Shown: piece by piece, positions 52,785 to 60,381 of the stretch
Layout: the number at the start of each line of letters is the position of its first letter
Numbering within the stretch: the first letter of the stretch is position 1
Assembly (NCBI GenBank): GCA_963615565.1
Contig: CAVEGR010000122.1
Span: forward strand, 1 to 60,381
DNA length: 60,381 nucleotides
Direction: 5' to 3'
Source of the DNA: UBA9732 sp963615565
Lineage (GTDB): Bacteria; Spirochaetota; Spirochaetia; Sphaerochaetales; Sphaerochaetaceae
Notes under the pieces: model-generated
What the model was told of the DNA's origin: nothing
Database searches by the model: none
What the model saw: the letters and a program-made list of their open reading frames with translations, nothing else
Position numbers and translations under genes: made by a program

Positions 52785-52965
52785 GTTTACCTCCAAATAT
52801 CTTAAACCAGATAAAATACTTTAAATTTATTGCCCTTTCTTTGAAAGCACTATTAAACATTCCTCAGAAGGAGCTATTGCACCTTTTCCCTAAGGCGCAA
52901 CGTTTACAAAACATATCACAGACAATAAAACTGGTCAATACAACACTTTATGTGAATTAAAAAAA

Positions 52966-54165
52966 TCAGTTAGATAGTAGTTCATCCTGATAAGCTTTAT
53001 CCACTTCCCAATGCCCAGTGTCAGAATCAAAATACACTTCCTCACGTGGAACAGTATAAGAACGCCCCTCACTACCAGTCAGAGTCATCACATGAGAAAG
53101 AATATTCACTTCCTGTACCCTGAAAATCTCATTTCCCAACTTGATTTTTGCACCCTCTGGAGGATAGGCCTGCTTTTCTTCACAGTAAAAGTCATACTCA
53201 TAATAAAGACAGCACAACAGCCTTCCACATGGGCCCGATATTTTCATGGAATTTAGCGATAAATTCTGCTCTTTTGCCATCTTAATTGTAACAGGATTTA
53301 GCTTATCTGAAACACAGTGACAGCAAAAATCTCTACCGCACACAGCAAGTCCGCCAAGAACACGAGACTCATCTCTAACACCAATCTGTCTTAGTTCTAT
53401 TCTCATTCTGAACACAGAAACTAGTTCTTTGACCAACTCTCTAAAGTCTACACGCTCATCTGCCGTGAAAAAGAAAAGAACCTTTGGCTCGCATAGTAGG
53501 AAATGAGAAGCAACTAGCTTCATGTTAAGCTTAAGTTTCTCTATCTTCTCTTTGCATATCTTAATAGCATCCTGCTCCATGTCCTTGTTTATTTCATATT
53601 GCTGAATTTCTTCTTCCGTTGCCTTATGAGCTATCCATTCTGCATCACCGTCAACTTCCATCAGCTCTGGCTCTTTATATGCAGGATCCCAAGTTCCTTC
53701 TGGGTCTTTTGAATCTTCTGTGTTATTGTTTGTGCTCTCTTCTTCATTGTCTTCATTATGTGAGAAATTCTCTTTGATAAATTCAAACTTTGGAAGTGGT
53801 CCCAATGTCAAACGCTGGTCGTTTGACTCGTAAATAACAGTATCGGATTCAACATAACCGGTTGCAATGACGTCATCGTCTTCGCACTGCACGGGCTTTG
53901 TGGGCTCAAAATGGCAGGCACCTCTGCAACTGCTGCACCCTTTGTGATAATTTTTGCCCAGGTTGGCCGCGGATCCAACCACAAGCCCCAAGTCAAGACC
54001 ATATCTGGTGGGCAAGATGACTTTGTCTGCTGGATGAAAAACACTGTTGCTTGCGCAAACTACAAGATCATTGCTGCTTGGTATCTTTACTAGATATACG
54101 TAAGCCTTCTGGACTTCTTCTTTTGTATTATCTTTTTTATTATCGTTTGTATTATCTTTATTCAT
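52966..54165 (-). CDS. PSP1/RicT (YaaT)-family protein
   Basis: A 399-residue protein. The PSP1 core is split: the N-terminal part (VYLVKIPSSNDLVVCASN) and the C-terminal part with CGRDFCCHC and SGPCGRLLCCLYYEYDFY, the cysteine motifs of RicT. Bacillus RicT works with YlbF/YmcA in mRNA processing and binds Fe-S clusters. Between them is an acidic insertion (about residues 135-200), and a CSSCRGACHF cluster near residue 80 adds more cysteines. The N-terminal start has a small DNTNDNKKDNTK repeat. Confidence 0.88.
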   Translation of the reverse strand: MNKDNTNDNKKDNTKEEVQKAYVYLVKIPSSNDLVVCASNSVFHPADKVILPTRYGLDLGLVVGSAANLGKNYHKGCSSCRGACHFEPTKPVQCEDDDVIATGYVESDTVIYESNDQRLTLGPLPKFEFIKENFSHNEDNEEESTNNNTEDSKDPEGTWDPAYKEPELMEVDGDAEWIAHKATEEEIQQYEINKDMEQDAIKICKEKIEKLKLNMKLVASHFLLCEPKVLFFFTADERVDFRELVKELVSVFRMRIELRQIGVRDESRVLGGLAVCGRDFCCHCVSDKLNPVTIKMAKEQNLSLNSMKISGPCGRLLCCLYYEYDFYCEEKQAYPPEGAKIKLGNEIFRVQEVNILSHVMTLTGSEGRSYTVPREEVYFDSDTGHWEVDKAYQDELLSN

Positions 54166-54304
54166 TTTTGTTCCTTGGGTTTTTGCAAAATTTCAAGAAC
54201 CCCTTAATATTATATAGTATAGTAACAATGTCTTATGCGAAAAACAAGCCAAACCACTAGACAGAATTTTCTTTTCGTGCATAATTTATAGAGCAATGAG
54301 TAAT

Positions 54305-54376
54305 GCACGAGTAACTCAGCGGGAGAGTGCCACCTTGACGTGGTGGAGGTCATAGGTTCAAACCCTATCTCGTGTA
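54305..54376 (+). tRNA. tRNA-Val (anticodon GAC)
   Basis: Cloverleaf: acceptor GCACGAG/CTCGTGT (first pair G-T), D stem ACTC/GAGT, anticodon stem CCACC/GGTGG with loop TTGACGT (anticodon GAC), T stem ATAGG/CCTAT with loop TTCAAAC. No CCA encoded. It is the likely attachment gene for the integrase-bearing element that starts just after it. Confidence 0.93.
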
Positions 54377-54382
54377 AGAAAT

Positions 54383-54425
54383 AAAGCCTTGTAATGTAAC
54401 AAATTACGAGGCTTTAATTTTTAAT
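54383..54425 (+). terminator. Terminator after tRNA-Val
   Basis: Thirteen-base-pair stem AAAGCCTTGTAAT / ATTACGAGGCTTT (one G-T pair) followed by AATTTTT. Confidence 0.75.
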
Positions 54426-54445
54426 ACAGGTACCATTTACCCCCT

Positions 54446-54470
54446 TATGTGCCAAGTCTATGTGCCAAGT
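54446..54470. repeat. Two direct repeats TATGTGCCAAGT upstream of the integrase
   Basis: Two identical 12-bp copies with a 13-bp period, 70 bases after the tRNA. They may be arm-type sites for the adjoining tyrosine recombinase. Confidence 0.6.
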
Positions 54471-54517
54471 AAAACAAATTGAAATTGAAAAAAAACATTT
54501 TTTTACCGTGAATTGTT

Positions 54518-54545
54518 TTGGCAAAAAGTTCCTAGGGAGTACAAT
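54518..54545 (+). promoter_or_regulatory. Promoter of the integrase gene
   Basis: TTGGCA, 16 bases, TACAAT. The spacer ends AGGGAG and the -10 box continues TACAATTT, matching the promoter at 58110-58137. Transcription would start near 54552, on the first in-frame ATG, which favours translation from the ATG at 54624. Confidence 0.6.
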
Positions 54546-54623
54546 TTGGGTATGGAAAATTACAATTTTCAATTATTGAACGAAAACGATAACGCAAAGC
54601 AGAATCCTCAAAAAGGAGCTGCC

Positions 54624-56003
54624 ATGGGCAAAAGTAGAGCAAAAAGAACTACAACTAATTGTGAGCTTTTTAGTCTTTATCCATCACCAGATGGGAAATA
54701 TTGGAAATGGTTCAGATTTAACGCCCCAAAAAACCGTGGAGGCAAAAAAGATATTGCTATACTAGCAAAAAAAGCCGGTTTCATTATCAACGGGCCAATT
54801 ACCAATGTTCTTGATGCAAGAAAGTATGTGGAAACTGCCATTGAAAAAGGCGTCATTCAAATTCCTGGCACAGAGGCATTAGAAGGAATAAGAAATGCCA
54901 GCAATATTAAACTTAGAAATTTTGTTACAAAAATGATGAATCCAGAGGAAGACCTTTTCAGCTGGCTACAAGGAGATCCTAAAACAAAAATTAGCCTTCG
55001 CCGTTTTAAGTCTTATGCTTCTTCTTTTAAGCTCCATGGATATGATGCCCTTCCTGAGAACTTAACACTTGTAGCTGCTACGCAAGAAGACATTGAGAGA
55101 TTTGTTAGAAAAATGAGGTCTTCTTCTTGTTCCGATAATATTGTTAGCAACTGTTTTCAGGCCGTGAGAAAAGCATATCTGTACGCCATCAAAGAACTAA
55201 AAATAATTCGCAAAGACCCAACTGAAGGAATAAAAATAAGCTATAGGAGCAATAGCGAAAGAGACCTTCTTAGGCCGTACGAATTGATAGCCTTGCTTTC
55301 GAATCTAAAAGAAAAAGCAGAGAACTCGGAAAATAGTAAACGCAGCTATGCAAAAAGCATTTACGTAGCTGTGAAACTGATGATTCATACAGGCATGCGC
55401 GAAGGAGAAGTAAGAGCACTGAGAATTTCAAAAGTAGAGAGACTTCTTAGTGACCAAGGTGAGCCAACAAAAATATTCCGCATTAAAGTTGACTCTAGTT
55501 GGGAAGAAATGACTCATTCTCTTAAGCCTCCAAAAAACGGAAAAGCTAGAGACGTTTTCATTTGGGAAGACCTTGCAAAGATGTTGTTTGACCTTTACGA
55601 GGAAAACAAAAGTCCTAAAGGTTTTATATTCTGTTGCTTGACTAATACTTCAATTCCGCTTGTAAAAAACAACTTCACAGACTACGTGTATCCTGCTCTG
55701 AGAGAAATAGGAATATCTGAAGAAAAAAGGATAGAAAGAAAAATCACCATGCATTCTTTTAGACATTTTTTCATAACTCGTGCAGAAGCTATGTCTTCCT
55801 ACTTGTGGCATAAAGAGATTATGGATACAACCGGTCATGAGACAGAAACTGCACACTCTGTGTATATGCAGTACAACTTTCTTGCGGCCTATTATAAGGC
55901 CAGACTTTCAAGAGATATTCTTAAGGAAGACAACTTAAAAGAAATTTATAAAGACGCAATAGTAGAGGCTCAAACGCCATTATTTGATACACAGGAGGAG
56001 TAA
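54624..56003 (+). CDS. int: Tyrosine recombinase (integrase) of an integrative element
   Basis: Inserts and excises the element at an attachment site. The 459-residue product from ATG 54624 (AAGGAG six bases upstream) has an N-terminal arm-binding part (YPSPDGKYWKWFRFNAPKN), a SAM-like core-binding domain and a catalytic domain with Arg259 (HTGMREGE), His377-Arg380 (HSFRH), His405 (TTGHETE) and Tyr414 (HSVYMQY). All five key residues are present. It points away from tRNA-Val and is followed after four bases by an excisionase-like gene. Confidence 0.9.
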   Translation: MGKSRAKRTTTNCELFSLYPSPDGKYWKWFRFNAPKNRGGKKDIAILAKKAGFIINGPITNVLDARKYVETAIEKGVIQIPGTEALEGIRNASNIKLRNFVTKMMNPEEDLFSWLQGDPKTKISLRRFKSYASSFKLHGYDALPENLTLVAATQEDIERFVRKMRSSSCSDNIVSNCFQAVRKAYLYAIKELKIIRKDPTEGIKISYRSNSERDLLRPYELIALLSNLKEKAENSENSKRSYAKSIYVAVKLMIHTGMREGEVRALRISKVERLLSDQGEPTKIFRIKVDSSWEEMTHSLKPPKNGKARDVFIWEDLAKMLFDLYEENKSPKGFIFCCLTNTSIPLVKNNFTDYVYPALREIGISEEKRIERKITMHSFRHFFITRAEAMSSYLWHKEIMDTTGHETETAHSVYMQYNFLAAYYKARLSRDILKEDNLKEIYKDAIVEAQTPLFDTQEE

Positions 56004-56007
56004 TTTT

Positions 56008-56205
56008 ATGGAAAAGAAACCTTTCATAAATTATTCAGAAGCTGCAGAAATTTTGGGCATTAAGATGTCCACACTCTACAGCTACATTTGGTCAAGGAAG
56101 CTTGTCCCAATCAAAAGACCAGGATGGAAATCTGTCTTTAACAGAGACTACATAATGGCCATAGCAAATGGCACAGAATGGGAAGAAGAGAAAGAAAAGA
56201 AGTAA
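56008..56205 (+). CDS. Excisionase-like helix-turn-helix protein (copy 1)
   Basis: A 65-residue DNA-binding protein of the MerR/excisionase type: YSEAAEILGIKMSTLYSYIWSRKLVPIKRPGWKSVFNRDYI. Start at ATG 56008 with AGGAGG upstream, four bases after the integrase stop, so co-translated. It probably directs excision. A paralogue lies at 57844-58089. Confidence 0.85.
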   Translation: MEKKPFINYSEAAEILGIKMSTLYSYIWSRKLVPIKRPGWKSVFNRDYIMAIANGTEWEEEKEKK

Positions 56206-56290
56206 GCCAATCTTCTCTCTAGAAGTATTTGTTGAAACGTAGTAAAGAAAGGAAAGGTGGCTTTCTTTTCGCCGTTGGACTCATTATTGT

Positions 56291-56620
56291 ATGTGTACAG
56301 AGTATTTCATTGCAATATAACAAAATACAAAGAAAAACCAACATTTTGTATACACAACTAAAAAATGTATACATTTTTATTTATTTACAGGAAAAAGAAA
56401 TAAAGAAGTTTTTTAGGCCTGAAATAAAGAAAATGTATACAAAATAAGACTACGCACAAAAAAAACGAAATGTGTACACAATAACTCTATACAACATAAT
56501 AAGTTACAACACATTTTTTCCGTAATGTGTACAAATTCATTTTTCGTACACATTTTTATTTCTTTCCATACAAAGAAATTAACTATAAAAAACCCTCTAA
56601 AATGCGGGAAATGTGTACGC
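56291..56620. repeat. Array of about eight TGTRTACA palindromic boxes
   Basis: Consensus AAATGTRTACANAAT around the palindrome TGTATACA or TGTGTACA. Boxes are near 56291, 56345, 56361 (an 18-bp perfect palindrome centred on TGTATACA), 56431, 56468, 56524, 56545 and 56610, in both orientations. The spacing is irregular and includes further half boxes near 56490 and 56505. The 627-base stretch 56206-56832 has no convincing gene. Boxes could bind the adjacent excisionase-like proteins or a replication or mobilisation protein. Confidence 0.75.
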
Positions 56621-56729
56621 CTGTCTTTTTATCTTGTGGAGACCCCTCTAAAAAATCCCTACAAAAAAAGGTCTAAAAACAGTTTAAAAAAACACTTCTA
56701 GAAAGAACCCACATTTTGCTTTAGAAAAA

Positions 56730-56765
56730 GTCTCTCAAGCCCTTTGAACTGAGAGCCTGAGAGAC
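56730..56765 (-). terminator. Hairpin downstream of the unknown-protein pair
   Basis: GTCTCTCA (56730-56737) pairs with TGAGAGAC (56758-56765). On the minus strand it is followed by a weak T-run. It is about 70 bases after the stop of the gene at 56833. Confidence 0.45.
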
Positions 56766-56832
56766 ATAAAAGACCAACACATTTTTAACAACTTCCTACG
56801 GTCCTGAGGAAGAAAAATTTGTTTGCTGAAGA

Positions 56833-57207
56833 TTAATCTTCTTCTTCATTTTGTGATTGTATGTGCAATTTTTTGAGGCTTAGAATTGCGTTATAAGTCT
56901 TTGATTCTATTCTTAGTATCGGCTTAGAATGCACGTTCTCAAGGACGCACATGAATCCATCCAATTCCAATTTCAAAGCGTCTCCTTCTTTGAAAAAGAG
57001 ACCATACCCATTGACTGTTGGATGCACAATCAAAGTCTTTTGAACTCCCTCTTGTTGAGCCTGTTTGTTCGTCGTGTAAAGATGCAAGACCAAGTCACAG
57101 AGCAGCATATTTTGCTCACTGACGTTAGCATAAATGTCAAAAAAAACATTAGAGCCTGTGTCCAAACAAAGCCCGAGTAGATACTTGTTTTTTGAAAGTA
57201 AATTCAT
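56833..57207 (-). CDS. Unknown protein of the conjugative element (paralogue A)
   Basis: A 124-residue protein from ATG 57207 (GGAGAA upstream). I do not recognise the family. It is predicted to be rich in beta strands, with LLGLCLDTGSNVFFDIYAN at the start and GYGLFFKEGDALKLELDGF near residue 75. It resembles the next gene upstream: GYGLFFKEG aligns with GYAIFLNSD, and the two have nearly equal length. Tail is acidic (NEEED). The pair is transcribed leftward, against integrase. Confidence 0.6.
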   Translation of the reverse strand: MNLLSKNKYLLGLCLDTGSNVFFDIYANVSEQNMLLCDLVLHLYTTNKQAQQEGVQKTLIVHPTVNGYGLFFKEGDALKLELDGFMCVLENVHSKPILRIESKTYNAILSLKKLHIQSQNEEED

Positions 57208-57226
57208 GAAAAGTTCTCCTGTTGAT

Positions 57227-57604
57227 TCAGATTTTTGATGGGTATAACATACCTTTTTTCGTTTGACAAACAAGCTTGGGTACTACATAACTTGCATCAT
57301 AAAGTGGTGTTGTTACACTGAGAATTGCTTCGTTGTTTACGCATTCAATGCTGGCTGTATATTCTCCTAGAGACAATCTAAACTGATTGTCTGAATTCAA
57401 AAAGATAGCATAACCTTGTTCGGTTAAATTTGCCTGAATACGCTTAGAAGCCGCCCTCCAGATATCGTTTCTTTTAGACAGTCTGAAGAAAACGTTAGTA
57501 TGTTTAGGCTCTGTAAATGTACTGATAGCAATAATCTCAAATTCAATTTTTTCTCTAACATCTAGACAAATGTTAAACACCGGTTTTCTTGTGGCAATGA
57601 ACAT
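57227..57604 (-). CDS. Unknown protein of the conjugative element (paralogue B)
   Basis: A 125-residue protein from ATG 57604, with GGAGG eight bases upstream (another ATG lies five codons earlier). Fold and length match paralogue A: CLDVREKIEFEIIA near the start and QGYAIFLNSDNQFRLSLGEY in the middle. No known family. Its stop is 19 bases before the start of paralogue A; the two came from a tandem duplication. A role in the element's regulation or cell entry is open. Confidence 0.58.
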   Translation of the reverse strand: MFIATRKPVFNICLDVREKIEFEIIAISTFTEPKHTNVFFRLSKRNDIWRAASKRIQANLTEQGYAIFLNSDNQFRLSLGEYTASIECVNNEAILSVTTPLYDASYVVPKLVCQTKKGMLYPSKI

Positions 57605-57843
57605 AGCATTGGCCTCCATATTGTTTTTTTCTTTGGCACGTAGAAGCACACAACTTCTCTTTTAATACCTTGCGGGAGGGGGAAAGAGCGCCTCAGGCGC
57701 ACCTTCACTGAAATATCTTTTATGAAGTCCTCTGAAGCCCCCTTTTGAGCTTTGGCAAACAACGAGTAGAAGTTACAACTTAGACAGAAGCCAAATTCAT
57801 CAACAAAAAACTATTGGATGAATCAGGCAAGGAGAATGTTTGA

Positions 57844-58089
57844 ATGATTGAGAACAAAAACTATTTAACCTATGCAGAGACTGCAGAGATTTTGGACATT
57901 AAGTTGTGTACGTTGTATAGCTATGTCAGCAAAGGAAAACTTATCCAAGTAAAAAGACCAGGAAAGAAATCGGTTTTTGATAAGGACTACATAATGTCTA
58001 TTGCCTTGGGAGAGTTTCCAATTGACAATCCACAAAAGCCCCGGCAGGGAGAAAAAATTGGTTTCCAAGAGGTTTTTGCAAAAAATTAA
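57844..58089 (+). CDS. Excisionase-like helix-turn-helix protein (copy 2)
   Basis: An 81-residue protein with the same core as copy 1: YAETAEILDIKLCTLYSYVS, then KLIQVKRPGKKSVFDKDYIM. Start ATG 57844 with AAGGAG. Its C-terminus EVFAKN is encoded by a copy of the GAGGTTTTTGCAAAAA palindrome, so the repeat has become part of the gene or cut it short. The second copy may regulate the downstream genes rather than excision. Confidence 0.82.
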   Translation: MIENKNYLTYAETAEILDIKLCTLYSYVSKGKLIQVKRPGKKSVFDKDYIMSIALGEFPIDNPQKPRQGEKIGFQEVFAKN

Positions 58090-58109
58090 AAAAAGATTCC
58101 ATTTTGATT

Positions 58110-58137
58110 TTGGTATAAAGCTCAAAGGGAGTACAAT
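58110..58137 (+). promoter_or_regulatory. Promoter of the acetylesterase lipoprotein, matching the integrase promoter
   Basis: TTGGTA, 16 bases ending AAGGGAG, then TACAAT; same layout as 54518-54545. It lies 20 bases upstream of the start at 58157. Confidence 0.6.
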
Positions 58138-58156
58138 TTAGACATGGAGGCATAAA

Positions 58157-59053
58157 ATGCAAATTGAAAAGAAAAAGATTCTTCTTATTTTGATTATTTT
58201 TCTCTTCTTCTCGTTGTTATTTATTTCTTGTTCACAGATTGAGCTTGAAGATGACCCCACCGCCTTGGTCTCAGGAAGCACAGAGCACGTTAGCCCAACA
58301 ACTGGCAAGGTAAAAGTCATAATCCTCTCAGGCCAATCTAACGCAGCCGGCGTTAGCCCAAACAGCGAAATCCCTCAAGAAAAAAGAGAGCTCTATGCTA
58401 CGGGCTTTTGCAACGTGCTCATCCGTTCCAATACAGACACAATACATACCAATCCTTTTGTCCCAGTCACCTCTTCTCTTGGCTACGCAGAGGGCTTTTT
58501 TGGACCAGAACTTGGTATGGCAGAAACATTAAGTGAAAAATATGAAGACGAAACAATTTATATCATTAAGTATGCCCGCTGTGGTCACAATCTCTACAAC
58601 AATTTTTATCCAAAAAATGAGTCTTATGAAGAACTTGTTGCATGGATTGACCAATCTTTAGATATGCTTACACAACAAGGTCTAGAATATGAAATTGTAG
58701 CCTTCGCATGGATGCAAGGTGAATCTGATGCCATAAATTACTCCACAGCATGTGACTATTATGAAAACGAAAAACACTTCGTAAATTCTCTCAGACAACG
58801 TTACAATTCAGCCTCAATCACAGGAGGCTTCTTCTTCCTTGATGCTGGTATAACAACAAACTGGAAATATTATACCGTTGTAAACAATGCCAAGTACAAA
58901 CTTAGTAACAACTTACAAAGATGCGTCTTTATCAATGCAAATGCAAACAACCTTCTCTGCCAGCCTAATGACAAGGCTCACATTGATGCTCCTTCCATGC
59001 TTAAGCTAGGACAGCTCTTTGCTACGCAGGTTGCGTTTCACATAAGAGAATAA
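58157..59053 (+). CDS. Lipoprotein SGNH acetylesterase (SASA/CE6-like)
   Basis: A 298-residue lipoprotein with lipobox LFISC (Cys25). Block I is LSGQSNAAG with nucleophile Ser61, followed by FGPELGMA, WMQGESDA (Asn/Gly block) and a C-terminal DKAHIDAPSMLKLGQ with the catalytic His. This is the sialic-acid O-acetylesterase/carbohydrate-esterase 6 group, which removes acetyl groups from glycans. Substrate unknown. Carried as cargo in the conjugative element, it could help a gut spirochaete use acetylated plant or mucin sugars. Ribosome site GGAGG. Confidence 0.82.
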   Translation: MQIEKKKILLILIIFLFFSLLFISCSQIELEDDPTALVSGSTEHVSPTTGKVKVIILSGQSNAAGVSPNSEIPQEKRELYATGFCNVLIRSNTDTIHTNPFVPVTSSLGYAEGFFGPELGMAETLSEKYEDETIYIIKYARCGHNLYNNFYPKNESYEELVAWIDQSLDMLTQQGLEYEIVAFAWMQGESDAINYSTACDYYENEKHFVNSLRQRYNSASITGGFFFLDAGITTNWKYYTVVNNAKYKLSNNLQRCVFINANANNLLCQPNDKAHIDAPSMLKLGQLFATQVAFHIRE

Positions 59054-59084
59054 AAACAGCTTGGAGTCCAGAATCAATATTTTT

Positions 59085-59654
59085 CTACCTCCTCTCCCGC
59101 ATTACAACCTCATCTACAATGCCATAGGAGATGGCCTCTTGGCTGTCCATCCAGAAATTGCGGTCACAGTCTTCTTGAACTTGACTGTAGGATTTTCCTG
59201 TGCATGAGCAAATAAAGTCATAGACTTCCTTCTTCACTTTTGCCATCTGGCGGGCTGTAATCTCAAAATCGGCAGCCTGCATTAATGAGGCTCCTCCTAA
59301 AGGCTGATGAATCATAACCCTTGCATGTGGCAGTATCTTGCGTTTACCTTTAGAGCCTGCCATGAGAATCATAGCTGCCATACTAGCAGCAAGACCTGTA
59401 CAGATAACTTCAACTTGGCATTTGATAATCATCATAGTATCAATGAGCATAAAGCCAGCTTGAATAGAACCACCGGGAGAGTTAAGCATTATAGTGATAT
59501 CTTTTTCACTATCTAGGGCCTCTAGTCTTAACAGCCAAAGACAGACTTTACTACACAAGACATCTGTAATCTCACCATTGATAACAATAACTCTAGACTC
59601 TTCAATTATGTCCAATGTTCCCTGAAGTTCTTGAATATCTTGATTCTCGCTCAT
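59085..59654 (-). CDS. ClpP-like protease subunit with Asn in the triad, in the conjugative element
   Basis: A 189-residue ClpP homologue with Ser91 (GLAASMAAM) and His116 (VMIHQP). The third residue of the triad aligns with Asn166 in CDRNFWMDS, where the chromosomal copy has Asp in DRDHW. Listeria ClpP1 is a known natural Asn variant with reduced activity, so this subunit may be weak alone or work in mixed barrels. It lies two bases after the coupling-protein gene, with GGAGG, so it is produced with the conjugation machinery. No Clp ATPase gene is near. Confidence 0.88.
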   Translation of the reverse strand: MSENQDIQELQGTLDIIEESRVIVINGEITDVLCSKVCLWLLRLEALDSEKDITIMLNSPGGSIQAGFMLIDTMMIIKCQVEVICTGLAASMAAMILMAGSKGKRKILPHARVMIHQPLGGASLMQAADFEITARQMAKVKKEVYDFICSCTGKSYSQVQEDCDRNFWMDSQEAISYGIVDEVVMRERR

Positions 59655-59655
59655 A

Positions 59656-60381
59656 TTACTTATCCTCCTTGGAATTCAAAAAATCAGTTAAAGAATATAT
59701 AACCTCTCTATCTTCATCATCTTCTTCGCTCTGCTCTGCACACAACGCCTCCATCACTTCTCCACCGCTTGGAATACTACTGTCAAAGAAATCGCTATCA
59801 GGTCTTGCTTCTGCTTTTGGCTTAAACAGCTGAAGCCTGATTTTGATATCTTCATAATTGACTGGAAACATCTTCTTGACAGGTCTTACATTCTCACACA
59901 GCTTTGCTTTTTCAAAACTACCCCACGCACTCCAATCTACAAGATGGCCAATGTATGGCTTAGACATGTCATCCAGCACCACCACCTCATCTTTTTTGAG
60001 CTGACTTAGCTCACATATAGAGAGAACTGGCCTATCTAGACCTGTAACAATATCGGTCTTCTCACCACCTAATGCCGATATCTCTGAGAGCGTTGCAATA
60101 TCGCGTCCGCCCATGAACATGAAGGTTCTGCAGTTGCTTGCAATAGTGCGGGCTGCGTCGTGGCCATACCTGTAAGAAAGCTGCGAGAGGGCTTGAAGAG
60201 CAAGAATAAAGCGGATACCTCTACTACGTGCAGCTGTAAGCTTATTGGCCCAACAAGAGCCTACAAATGAACCAAACTCATCTAAAATGAAGTCAACCTT
60301 TATTGGTAGGACATTGTTTTCTCGTGAGTCTGCATAGTTTACAAGCTCACTGTAGCACTGCTCTACAAAAAATGATGCCAC
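59656..60381 (-). CDS. TraG/VirD4-type conjugative coupling ATPase, C-terminal part
   Basis: The 241 C-terminal residues of a type IV coupling protein; the 5' end is outside the window. The TraG/TraD core is recognisable: FILDEFGSF (Walker B), ARSRGIRFILALQALSQL, and CRTFMFMGGRDIATLSEISALGG. It brings DNA and the relaxase to the transfer channel. It identifies the region from tRNA-Val onward as an integrative conjugative element. An acidic tail (about 30 residues) ends the protein, just before clpP. Confidence 0.9.
   Translation of the reverse strand: MASFFVEQCYSELVNYADSRENNVLPIKVDFILDEFGSFVGSCWANKLTAARSRGIRFILALQALSQLSYRYGHDAARTIASNCRTFMFMGGRDIATLSEISALGGEKTDIVTGLDRPVLSICELSQLKKDEVVVLDDMSKPYIGHLVDWSAWGSFEKAKLCENVRPVKKMFPVNYEDIKIRLQLFKPKAEARPDSDFFDSSIPSGGEVMEALCAEQSEEDDEDREVIYSLTDFLNSKEDK

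Noticed and set aside
56229..56447. 72-residue open frame after the first excisionase-like gene
   Set aside because: It is built from the AT-rich palindrome array, with Lys/Tyr/Ile-rich composition and no ribosome site.
57562..57762. 66-residue leftward frame upstream of paralogue B
   Set aside because: It overlaps the paralogue B gene in another frame, lacks a ribosome site and covers a GC-rich palindrome GCGCCTCAGGCGC at 57688-57700.

Overview
The window looks like a chromosome segment from a host-associated spirochaete, most likely Treponema, with about 40% GC. The block rpsT - hup - lnt - cinA - rho - rpmE (46.5-52.8 kb) matches an order I recall from Treponema pallidum. A ThrH-type route to threonine, a Rho with a very long N-terminal extension and many lipoproteins fit the same genus. 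The assignment rests on recalled gene order and families, not on a search.

Layout. 0.3-3.6 kb: a cut-off DUF4143-type ATPase, clpP, era, a phosphofructokinase and tRNA-Arg(UCU). 3.8-10.2 kb: the aspartate pathway as two divergent operons, hom-lysC-asd leftward and ACT protein-thrC-thrH rightward; ThrH replaces homoserine kinase. 10.2-19.3 kb: a tightly packed leftward operon with a lipoprotein gamma-glutamyltransferase, two TRAP-large-subunit-like permeases, two membrane proteins of 48-49 residues, three M14/AstE-like zinc hydrolases and a poly-serine lipoprotein. The unit permease + mini membrane protein + hydrolase occurs twice. I read this as an undescribed system that trims and imports gamma-glutamyl or N-acyl amino acids. 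19.4-31.3 kb: a secreted duplicated-domain protein, a GPH sugar symporter, manA, a YihY membrane protein, an alpha/beta hydrolase, a phosphodiesterase, a tungsten aldehyde:ferredoxin oxidoreductase with a four-cluster ferredoxin, a nucleoside kinase broken only by a run of Ns, and a second DUF4143 ATPase whose promoter lies in five 23-bp repeats. 31.4-42.9 kb: a full citrate-fermentation cluster (tctCBA, citDEF, aconitase, citXG, citC) with a divergent LysR regulator. 42.9-46.4 kb: nifU/nifS, then an inverted-repeat-bounded segment with a decayed gene and a degenerate galactokinase-like protein. 46.5-54.2 kb: housekeeping genes ending in a RicT/PSP1 protein. 54.3 kb to the end: one end of an integrative conjugative element at tRNA-Val(GAC), with a tyrosine recombinase, two excisionase-like proteins, an array of TGTRTACA palindromes, two paralogous unknown proteins, an acetylesterase lipoprotein, a second ClpP and a TraG/VirD4 coupling protein cut by the window edge.

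How it fits together. The organism looks like an anaerobic fermenter that uses sugars, peptides or acyl-amino acids, and citrate-type acids. Short palindromes related to GAGGTTTTTGCAAAAACCTC recur after genes throughout the window. The most interesting material is the duplicated hydrolase/permease operon, the conjugative-element end with its ClpP paralogue and palindrome array, and the repeat arrays at the DUF4143 ATPase promoters.
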